From: Candidatus Falkowiibacteriota bacterium | GTDB lineage: Bacteria; Patescibacteriota; Patescibacteriia; Patescibacteriales; UBA12465 | DNA: 15,485 bases | Assembly (NCBI GenBank): GCA_026396945.1 | Contig: JAPLVX010000097.1 | Location: forward strand, 9,801 to 25,285 | Direction: 5' to 3' | Shown: in pieces, positions 6,843 through 12,795 of the stretch | Position numbering within the stretch: the first letter of the stretch is position 1 | Layout: every line of letters starts with the position of its first letter | Program-made: the position numbers and the translations under genes | The notes under the pieces: generated by a model | What the model saw: only the letters and a program-made list of their open reading frames with translations | Told to the model about the DNA's origin: nothing | Database searches by the model: none

Positions 6843-7850
6843 ATGTTTATTTCTTACCCCATTATTACTATCGGCGGCGCTACGGAAGATATTATTTTTT
6901 ATACCGACGACGGAGTTAATATTAATAATCGTCAAGATTTATTGCGCCAGCATTTATTAGCTTTTGAAGCCGGCGCTAAAATAAAAATTAATCGCTCCTG
7001 GCCCAGTTTCGGCGGCGGGGCGGCGAATGCGGCCGTAAATTTTACTGGCCTGGGGCTTAAAACCGCGACTTTAATTTGCTTGGGGCGGGATAATCGGGGC
7101 GACCAAGTGCTTAAGAATTTAAAAGGTCAGGGCGTGGCGACTAAATTTTTAAGCTATTCGCCTAGTTTAGAAACCGGCTTTTCTTTTGTTTTAATTGATC
7201 ACCGGAGCAAGGAAAGAATCATTTTTTCCGCCCGCGGGGCGAATAACGATCTAAAGATTAGTCCGGCGGCCTTTAAATATTTGCGTCGAGCCAAATGGCT
7301 ATACATTACTTCTTTAAGCGGTAATTGGCTCACAAATTTAAAAACTATTTTTAAAGCCAAGGCTGCTTTGGTCGCCTGGAATCCGGGGGAAATTCAAATT
7401 AAGGCCGGCGCCCGTCGTCTCCGGCCATTTTTATCTAAAACCGAGTTTTTATTTCTTAATAAGGATGAAGCGATTGAATTGGCTTTAAGTTTACCTAAAT
7501 TTAAAACCTTAACAACGACCCATAAGTTTTTTGAGGAAACAGCTAATCTGCTCCGAATTATTAAAGGTCTAGGTCCGAAACGGGTCGTTATCACCGACGG
7601 CCGCCGGGGCGCCTATTATTATGACGGCGGGGAAATTTATTTCCAAGCCGCGGTTAAAGAAAAGAAAAAAATTGATGTGACCGGAGTGGGCGACGCTTTT
7701 AATTCTTCAATTATCGCCGGTTTAGAAATTTATCACGGTGATATTAAGGCGGCCATGAAATTAGGGGCGCGTAATGCCGCCCGCAAGATCGCGCATTTGG
7801 GCGCGCAAAACGGTTTGATAAAATTAAAAAAAATTAAGTCAATGATATAA
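6843..7850 (+). CDS. PfkB-family (ribokinase-like) carbohydrate kinase
   Basis: The product is 335 residues. The ribokinase/PfkB family transfers phosphate from ATP to a sugar or nucleoside hydroxyl. The N-terminal half has the family's Gly-rich substrate region, SFGGGAANAAVNFTGLG. The C-terminal half has signature 2, IDVTGVGDAFNSSIIAG; its Asp in GVGD is the catalytic base, and GVGD replaces the commoner GAGD. VVITDGRRGAYYY is the usual strand before the ATP site. The substrate cannot be told from sequence. The gene lies between mreD and nucleotide-sugar genes, 25 nt after mreD and 14 nt before the cupin gene. This suggests sugar activation for envelope glycans, but only by position. It has no Shine-Dalgarno sequence. 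Confidence 0.85.
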   Translation: MFISYPIITIGGATEDIIFYTDDGVNINNRQDLLRQHLLAFEAGAKIKINRSWPSFGGGAANAAVNFTGLGLKTATLICLGRDNRGDQVLKNLKGQGVATKFLSYSPSLETGFSFVLIDHRSKERIIFSARGANNDLKISPAAFKYLRRAKWLYITSLSGNWLTNLKTIFKAKAALVAWNPGEIQIKAGARRLRPFLSKTEFLFLNKDEAIELALSLPKFKTLTTTHKFFEETANLLRIIKGLGPKRVVITDGRRGAYYYDGGEIYFQAAVKEKKKIDVTGVGDAFNSSIIAGLEIYHGDIKAAMKLGARNAARKIAHLGAQNGLIKLKKIKSMI

Positions 7851-7864
7851 ATTAAGCCAATGAT

Positions 7865-8320
7865 ATGATTGCCGGAGTTATAATCAAAAATATTAATAAA
7901 TACGAAGATGAACGGGGCTGGCTAATGGAGGTTTTTCGGTCCGATGAACTGGATGATTTTAAGCCGGCGATGGCTTATGTGAGCTTGACCAAACCAGGCG
8001 TTATTCGCGGACCGCACGAACATGTTAATCAAACCGACGCCTTTATTTTTAGCGGTCCAGGAAATTTTTCCTTGCATCTTTGGGATCGGCGCGATGGTTC
8101 CTTGACGCGAGACGAAAAAATGGAATTTGAAGTCGGCGCCGCTAACCCCTGCCTGGTGATTGTGCCGCCGGGAGTAGTCCACGCTTATAAATGTATTTCC
8201 GAAGAGGCGGCGCAAAGTATTAATTTACCGAATAAATTATATAAAGGGAAAGGGAAGCGGGAAACAGTTGATGAGATCAGATGGGAAAACAACCTGGACT
8301 CTCCTTATAAGATCAAGTAG
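7865..8320 (+). CDS. RmlC-like cupin (dTDP-4-dehydrorhamnose 3,5-epimerase family)
   Basis: The product is 151 residues, shorter than the roughly 180 of classical RmlC. The order of motifs is that of RmlC: DERGWLMEVFRSDEL near the start (DERG-x-x-x-E-x-F in the family), then GVIRGPHEH in place of LRGLH with the active-site His, and VPPGVVHAYKC in place of IPEGFAHGF. The C-terminal EIRWEN matches the GIRWND end of RmlC. In the family this cupin epimerises C3 and C5 of a dTDP-4-keto-6-deoxysugar. rmlB, the enzyme that makes that substrate, is two genes downstream, which fits. The short length leaves related roles open, such as a 3- or 5-only epimerase or a ketoisomerase. No rmlA or rmlD is seen in the window. 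Confidence 0.75.
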   Translation: MIAGVIIKNINKYEDERGWLMEVFRSDELDDFKPAMAYVSLTKPGVIRGPHEHVNQTDAFIFSGPGNFSLHLWDRRDGSLTRDEKMEFEVGAANPCLVIVPPGVVHAYKCISEEAAQSINLPNKLYKGKGKRETVDEIRWENNLDSPYKIK

Positions 8321-8366
8321 TTTATTTAAATAAGATTCGGAAGTTTATTTAATAACCCAAGTTTTT

Positions 8367-8765
8367 ATGTGTGTATTTTGTAAAATTATTACTAATGAAA
8401 TCACCAGCTATAAGGTTTATGAAGACGCTAAAACCCTGGCCTTTTTAGATAATCATCCAACGGTTCCGGGGCACACCCTGGTTTTGCCTAAAACCCATTA
8501 TCCTAATTTGGAAGCGATTAGCGAGCCTGACTTAAGTGATTTAATTTTAACGGTTAAGAAAATCGGTCGTTTATTAAAAGATAAATTAGGGATTGCCGGC
8601 TATAATATTATCGTTAACAATGATCCGGTGGCCGGCCAAATAGTCCCCCATTTACATTTTCATATTATTCCCCGGGCTAGTGGTGACGGTTTAGAAATTT
8701 GGACGGGGCATGATTATAAACCCGGTGAGGCCGAGGCTTTAATAAATAAATTAACGAGTTTATAA
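8367..8765 (+). CDS. HIT-family nucleotide hydrolase (Hint-like)
   Basis: The product is 132 residues, typical for the Hint branch. The histidine triad is clear: HLHFHIIPR near residues 95-103, where the second His of H-x-H-x-H is the nucleophile that forms a nucleotidyl-enzyme intermediate. The N-terminus MCVFCKII has the C-x-x-C pair common in bacterial and archaeal Hint proteins, which can bind zinc with a His. DNHPTVPGHTLVLPK is the family's conserved strand-turn region. Hint proteins hydrolyse nucleoside phosphoramidates and acyl-adenylates; the cellular role is usually unknown. It lies inside the sugar-gene cluster, 18 nt before rmlB, with no evident functional link to it. Confidence 0.9.
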   Translation: MCVFCKIITNEITSYKVYEDAKTLAFLDNHPTVPGHTLVLPKTHYPNLEAISEPDLSDLILTVKKIGRLLKDKLGIAGYNIIVNNDPVAGQIVPHLHFHIIPRASGDGLEIWTGHDYKPGEAEALINKLTSL

Positions 8766-8772
8766 AAATATT

Positions 8773-8779
8773 AGGGAGA
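8773..8779 (+). promoter_or_regulatory. Shine-Dalgarno sequence of rmlB
   Basis: AGGGAGA lies 4 nt before the ATG at 8784. It stands out because nearly every other gene here lacks a Shine-Dalgarno sequence, and it fixes the rmlB start. Confidence 0.6.
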
Positions 8780-8783
8780 AATT

Positions 8784-9749
8784 ATGAAAATCCTAGTAAC
8801 TGGCGGAGCCGGTTTCATCGGCTCTAACTTTATTCATTATTGGTTAAATAAATATCCGGGTGACGAGATTATCACTCTTGATTTATTAACTTACGCCGGT
8901 AATTTAGACAATTTAAAAGATGTCGCCACTAAGCCAAATTATAAATTTGTTAAAGGCGATATTTGCGACTCGAACTTAGTCAACGATTTGGTCGTCGGAT
9001 TGGATCTAATTGTTCATTTCGCGGCCGAGAGTCATGTTGATCGGTCGATTTTAAACAGCGCTGATTTTATTAAAACTAATATTGAGGGGACGCGAGTGCT
9101 ACTGGACGCCGCTAAGAATAACGGCGGAATCAGATTCCATCATATTTCGACTGATGAGGTTTTCGGCTCGCTCGCTTTGGACGCGCCCAAGTTTACTGAG
9201 GACAGTGGCTATGACCCGCATTCGCCCTATAGCGCTTCCAAAGCGGCCGCCGATCATTTAGTCCGGGCTTATTTCCATACTCATAAATTACCAATTACAA
9301 TTTCTAATTGTTCTAATAATTATGGTCCTTATCAGTATCCGGAAAAATTTATTCCGCTATTTATCACTAATTTAATTCAAGGAAAAAAAGTTCCCGTCTA
9401 TGGCCAAGGCGTGAATGTTCGCGACTGGATTCACGTTGATGATCATAATCGCGGCGTTGATTTAATTATTAAAAAGGGCCGGATTGGTGAGACCTATTGC
9501 TTGGGCGGGAACAGTGAAAAAACTAATTTGGAAATTACTAAAGAAATACTTAAGTTAATGGGCCAAGGCGAGGAGATGATTGAGTACGTGACCGATCGAC
9601 CGGGCCATGACTTGCGTTATGCGATTGATTTTGCTAAAGCTAATAAGGAATTAAATTTTTCCCCGCAAAGAGATTTTAGCGCGGGCTTGCAAGAAACCAT
9701 CACTTGGTATAAAACTAACCAGTGGTGGTGGGAGAAAGTAAAAAAATAA
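8784..9749 (+). CDS. rmlB: dTDP-glucose 4,6-dehydratase
   Basis: The product is 321 residues. The enzyme converts dTDP-glucose to dTDP-4-keto-6-deoxyglucose, the entry to rhamnose and other deoxysugars, using bound NAD+. The Rossmann motif GGAGFIGSNF is at residues 7-16. The dehydratase catalytic triplet is in HISTDEVFGSL (Thr-Asp-Glu), and the extended-SDR pair is in SPYSASK (Tyr and Lys). NNYGPYQYPEKFIPLFI and GVNVRDWIHVDDH are the usual substrate-binding blocks. The combination STDEVFG plus PEKFIP is specific to RmlB rather than UDP-glucose epimerases. Its product would feed the RmlC-like cupin upstream. It has a clear ribosome binding site, and the next gene starts 5 nt after its stop. 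Confidence 0.95.
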   Translation: MKILVTGGAGFIGSNFIHYWLNKYPGDEIITLDLLTYAGNLDNLKDVATKPNYKFVKGDICDSNLVNDLVVGLDLIVHFAAESHVDRSILNSADFIKTNIEGTRVLLDAAKNNGGIRFHHISTDEVFGSLALDAPKFTEDSGYDPHSPYSASKAAADHLVRAYFHTHKLPITISNCSNNYGPYQYPEKFIPLFITNLIQGKKVPVYGQGVNVRDWIHVDDHNRGVDLIIKKGRIGETYCLGGNSEKTNLEITKEILKLMGQGEEMIEYVTDRPGHDLRYAIDFAKANKELNFSPQRDFSAGLQETITWYKTNQWWWEKVKK

Positions 9750-9754
9750 ACTAT

Positions 9755-10180
9755 ATGTCTAAAAGAATTTTTATCATCGAAGATGATACCAACATTTTGT
9801 ACGCGCTGGAAGCGCAGTTCGCGGCCGAAGAATTTATTGTGGAAACGAGCGACGGGGAAGAGGACCCGGAGGAATTATTTAATCGCCTGCGGAAATTTTC
9901 GCCTGACATTATTGTGCTCGATGTAATTTTACCGACCTCGGACGGGTTTGATGTGCTGAAGAAGATCAAAGAAGACGACGAACTAAACGAAGCGCAGATT
10001 TTTGTCTTTACTGATATCAGCGATGAGGATAATAAGCATCGCTCCCTGCAGATGGGGGCGGATTATTTTTTCTTTAAAGAAGATTTTGATACTTATGAGT
10101 TTGTGGAAAAGGTTAAAAAAATCGTTAAAAATGTCACTAAAGAAACGCCGGAAGATGATGATCGCGATTATGAGGAGTAA
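9755..10180 (+). CDS. Stand-alone response-regulator receiver protein (CheY-like)
   Basis: The product is 141 residues. It is a single receiver domain that would be phosphorylated by a histidine kinase. The acidic pocket is IIEDD (residues 7-11), and the phospho-acceptor Asp is D56 in IIVLDVILP. The switch Thr is T86 in VFVFTD, and the conserved Lys is K108 in FFFKED. There is no output domain: after residue 125 only a strongly acidic tail follows (ETPEDDDRDYEE). It must act by protein contact or phosphate relay. The ATG at 9755 is chosen over the GTG at 9722 because SKRIFIIEDD is the normal receiver start and the GTG lies inside rmlB. It is the last gene of the cluster, 5 nt after rmlB and before a terminator. 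No kinase is in the window. Confidence 0.9.
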   Translation: MSKRIFIIEDDTNILYALEAQFAAEEFIVETSDGEEDPEELFNRLRKFSPDIIVLDVILPTSDGFDVLKKIKEDDELNEAQIFVFTDISDEDNKHRSLQMGADYFFFKEDFDTYEFVEKVKKIVKNVTKETPEDDDRDYEE

Positions 10181-10227
10181 GCTTGGCTAAAGATCAATTT
10201 TTGTAAAATAAAAAGTGGTCAAGATAA

Positions 10228-10258
10228 AAAAAGAGGCTATCAGGTGATAACCTCTTTT
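10228..10258 (+). terminator. Intrinsic terminator ending the proS-to-receiver cluster
   Basis: AAAAGAGG and CCTCTTTT flank an inner helix TATCA/TGATA with one C-A mismatch and a GG loop. A and T runs on both sides would let it work in either direction. It lies 48 nt after the receiver stop. The rest of the 196-nt gap is AT-rich and holds the next promoter. Confidence 0.75.
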
Positions 10259-10339
10259 GGGTAGAAATCAATAAATTCAACTTAAAAATAGGGTAAATTT
10301 ACTAAAAATTAATTATTTTTTATTGAATATTAAACCAAT

Positions 10340-10368
10340 TTGACTAATCCTTAAAAAGTCGCTAAAAT
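10340..10368 (+). promoter_or_regulatory. Promoter of the second mreB, nearly leaderless
   Basis: TTGACT at 10340-10345, exactly 17 bp, then TAAAAT at 10363-10368. The ATG is at 10377, only 8 nt after the -10, so the transcript should start at or within about 2 nt of the start codon. Confidence 0.7.
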
Positions 10369-10376
10369 TAGTAATT

Positions 10377-11384
10377 ATGTTCATAAAACGCATCGGGATT
10401 GATCTCGGTACAACTTATACATTAGTTCATCTGCCTAAACGCGGGATTGTTATTAATGAACCGAGTGTGGTCGCCGTTTCTAAAGATGACCATAAAATCT
10501 TAGCCGTTGGCAATGAAGCTAAAGACATGCTAGGCCGAACTCCGGATACGATTATTGCCGTTAAGCCTTTGAAAGACGGAGTAATCGCTGATTATAAAGC
10601 GACCGAAGCGATGATTCGTTATTTTATTAATAAAAGTTTAGGCGGGGTGCGTTTATTTCGGCCCGAAGTCATGGTCGCCGTCCCGGCGGGAATTTCCTCT
10701 ACCGAACGGCGGGCCGTTATTGAAGCGACCATCGCGGCCGGAGCGAAGGCGGCTTACATTATTAAAGAACCGGTAGCGGCGGCGATTGGCGCCGATATTC
10801 CGATTGGTTCGGCCACCGGCCACATGATCGTGGATATTGGCGGTGGCACCGCGGAAATGGCGGTCATCTCTCTCGGCGGAATCGTGGCTTCGTCTTCAGT
10901 TAGAGTCGGGGGAAATAAATTTGATGAAGCAATTCTAGAACATGTTCGCCGTAAATATAATTTAGCGATCGGCGAACGAACGGCCGAAGAAATTAAAATT
11001 AATATTGGCTCGGCCCTCTATATCGAAGATAAACTATACATGGAAGTGCGCGGCCGCGATATTGCCAGCGGCTTGCCGCGGAGCTTAACGGTCTCCAGCG
11101 ATGACGTGACCGAAGCGATTCAAAATGAACTAGAAATGATAATTTCCGCCATTAAAAAAGTACTGCATAAAACTCCGCCGGAATTATCAGCTGATATTAT
11201 GGATAAGGGAATTATTTTATCCGGCGGGAGCGCTTTGCTCCGTAATATTGATCAATTGATTTCTCGGACCATGGGTGTGCCCTCCTATGTGGCTGATGAC
11301 GCCTTGCTCTGTGTTGTTAAAGGAACGGGAATTGCCTTGGAAAATCTAGATTCCTATAAACGCAGTATTTTAGCGACTAAATAA
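10377..11384 (+). CDS. Second MreB/Mbl-type actin paralog
   Basis: The product is 335 residues and full length for MreB. The actin-fold motifs are intact: IGIDLGTTYTLVH (phosphate-1), MIVDIGGGTAEMAV (phosphate-2) and GIILSGGSALLRN (adenosine). It is clearly related to the first MreB along its whole length, for example the shared INEPSVVAV segment and the E-V-R-G-R-D block. It begins MFIKRIGIDLG, so it lacks the roughly eight extra residues that could form a membrane helix in the first paralog. It stands alone, without mreC or mreD, behind its own promoter and after a terminator. By analogy with Mbl or MreBH of Bacillus it may form filaments with, or regulate, the first MreB. That is inference. 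Confidence 0.93.
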   Translation: MFIKRIGIDLGTTYTLVHLPKRGIVINEPSVVAVSKDDHKILAVGNEAKDMLGRTPDTIIAVKPLKDGVIADYKATEAMIRYFINKSLGGVRLFRPEVMVAVPAGISSTERRAVIEATIAAGAKAAYIIKEPVAAAIGADIPIGSATGHMIVDIGGGTAEMAVISLGGIVASSSVRVGGNKFDEAILEHVRRKYNLAIGERTAEEIKINIGSALYIEDKLYMEVRGRDIASGLPRSLTVSSDDVTEAIQNELEMIISAIKKVLHKTPPELSADIMDKGIILSGGSALLRNIDQLISRTMGVPSYVADDALLCVVKGTGIALENLDSYKRSILATK

Positions 11385-11472
11385 GCGGTCATTGAGAAAT
11401 CAAGCGAGGGCTAGGCCAGCGCTCGGATAAACCGTTCGCAATTCCAGTAGAAATAAATTTAATTTTAAATAT

Positions 11473-12684
11473 ATGATTATCGGAATCGACGCTTCCCGCG
11501 CTAATCGTCGATATAAAACCGGTACCGAATGGTATTCATTTTATGTTATTAAAAATTTAGCGGAACTAGATTCTGCTAATACCTATCGTCTTTATACGAA
11601 CGATACCCCCTCATTTGAGTTGCAAGAAATTATTCAAAATCACCCCAATTTTTCTATCAAGGTCTTAAAATGGCCGTTTAACTTTTTTTGGACTTTGGGC
11701 CGCCTATCTTTGGAAATGATTTTCGCTCGACCAGATATCTTATTTGTTCCGGCCCATACTTTACCCTTATTTCAACCCTGGAAAACTATTACCACTATCC
11801 ACGACATCGCTTTTGCTCGCGATAAATCGCTTTATTATGAAAAAAAATTACCGACCACGACTCGACTGGGCGAAATTTTATTAAATGCTTTTGTTAAAGT
11901 GATTACTTTCTCTAGGTATGAACCGAATTCCGTTGACTATTTAGACTGGTCGACGCGCTACGCTTTTAAGCGGGCAAAAAAAATAATCACCGTGTCCGAG
12001 TTTACTAACAAAGAAATTTTAGAGGTTTATCCCAAAGCGCCGGCCGATAAGATTATCCCGATTCATAACGGTTATAATAATGACTTATATAAAAAGATTA
12101 ATGATCCGGAACAGGTGGAAAGTGTTTTAGCTAAATACAGCTTAACCAGGCCGTATTTTTTGTATGTCGGGCGCTTGGAGAAAAAGAAAAACACGCCGGC
12201 CCTGATTGAGGCCTTCGCCTTATTCAAAGAAAAAAACCCGGGTTATAATCATAAGCTAGTTTTAATTGGAAGCGCCAGTTATGGTTTTGATGAGGTTAAA
12301 TACATTATTGAGGAATTTAATCTGAATAAAGAGGTGATTATGCCGGGCTGGGTAGAAGAACTTGATTTGCCCTATATTTATAACGGGGCGGTAGCGTTTA
12401 TTTTTCCGACCAAACATGAAGGTTTTGGTATCCCGGTGATTCAATCTTTGGCTTGCGGTCTGCCGACCGCGGTCTCTGATATTCCGGTGCTCCGGGAAGT
12501 GGCCGGTGATTCAGTTTTATATTTTAATCCTAATAGCCACCGCGATATCAAACGCGCTATGGAGAGCTTGATCACTGATCAATTACTCCGGGAAGATTTG
12601 ATTAAAAAGGGTTATTTAAAGGCCCAAGAATTTAGTTGGCGCAAATGTGCCGAGGAAACTCTGCGCGAGATTTTAAGTTTATAA
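11473..12684 (+). CDS. Glycosyltransferase family 4 (GT-B fold)
   Basis: The product is 403 residues. GT4 enzymes move a sugar from a nucleotide donor to a glycan or lipid acceptor with retention. The N-terminal acceptor domain starts IIGIDASRANRRYKTGTEWYSFY. The C-terminal donor domain has YVGRLEKKKNTPALIEAF, then FPTKHEGFGIPVIQSLACGLP and SDIPVLREVAGDSVLYF. In the E-x7-E donor motif the first Glu is kept (HEGFG) but the second is Gln (PVIQS), where Glu is usual. ITTIHDIAF is the usual domain-1 motif near the active-site His. The donor and acceptor are unknown. No signal peptide or membrane helix is seen. It follows mreB-2 after an 88-nt gap with one weak hairpin (11405-11425) and no clear terminator, so it may be read from the same promoter. 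Confidence 0.9.
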   Translation: MIIGIDASRANRRYKTGTEWYSFYVIKNLAELDSANTYRLYTNDTPSFELQEIIQNHPNFSIKVLKWPFNFFWTLGRLSLEMIFARPDILFVPAHTLPLFQPWKTITTIHDIAFARDKSLYYEKKLPTTTRLGEILLNAFVKVITFSRYEPNSVDYLDWSTRYAFKRAKKIITVSEFTNKEILEVYPKAPADKIIPIHNGYNNDLYKKINDPEQVESVLAKYSLTRPYFLYVGRLEKKKNTPALIEAFALFKEKNPGYNHKLVLIGSASYGFDEVKYIIEEFNLNKEVIMPGWVEELDLPYIYNGAVAFIFPTKHEGFGIPVIQSLACGLPTAVSDIPVLREVAGDSVLYFNPNSHRDIKRAMESLITDQLLREDLIKKGYLKAQEFSWRKCAEETLREILSL

Positions 12685-12739
12685 GTTGAAGCTTAGGTGA
12701 CCGCCCATTAGTCGCTTAGGCCGTTGGCCATTAGTCGCC

Positions 12740-12764
12740 GTTTAAATTTTTTTAAACTTTTTTT
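12740..12764 (+). terminator. Likely intrinsic terminator after the glycosyltransferase gene
   Basis: GTTTAAA (12740-12746) pairs with TTTAAAC (12751-12757), followed by seven T (12758-12764). The stem is AU-rich, so it is weaker than the terminators at 98 and 10228. The palindrome would also work weakly in reverse. Confidence 0.5.
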
Positions 12765-12777
12765 AAAATAAAATCTA

Positions 12778-12786
12778 TGTTAAAAT
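12778..12786 (+). promoter_or_regulatory. Extended -10 promoter of the S8 peptidase gene
   Basis: TG-T-TAAAAT with no good -35. The ATG at 12796 is 9 nt after the -10, which again predicts an almost leaderless mRNA. Confidence 0.45.
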
Positions 12787-12795
12787 AAAGATGTT

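Noticed and set aside
8322..8333. TTATTTAAATAA palindrome between the cupin and HIT genes
   Set aside because: It is AT-only, lacks a T tract and is short enough to be chance in an AT-rich gap.
10002..10190. Short plus-strand frame inside the receiver gene
   Set aside because: It is an out-of-frame shadow of the receiver coding sequence.
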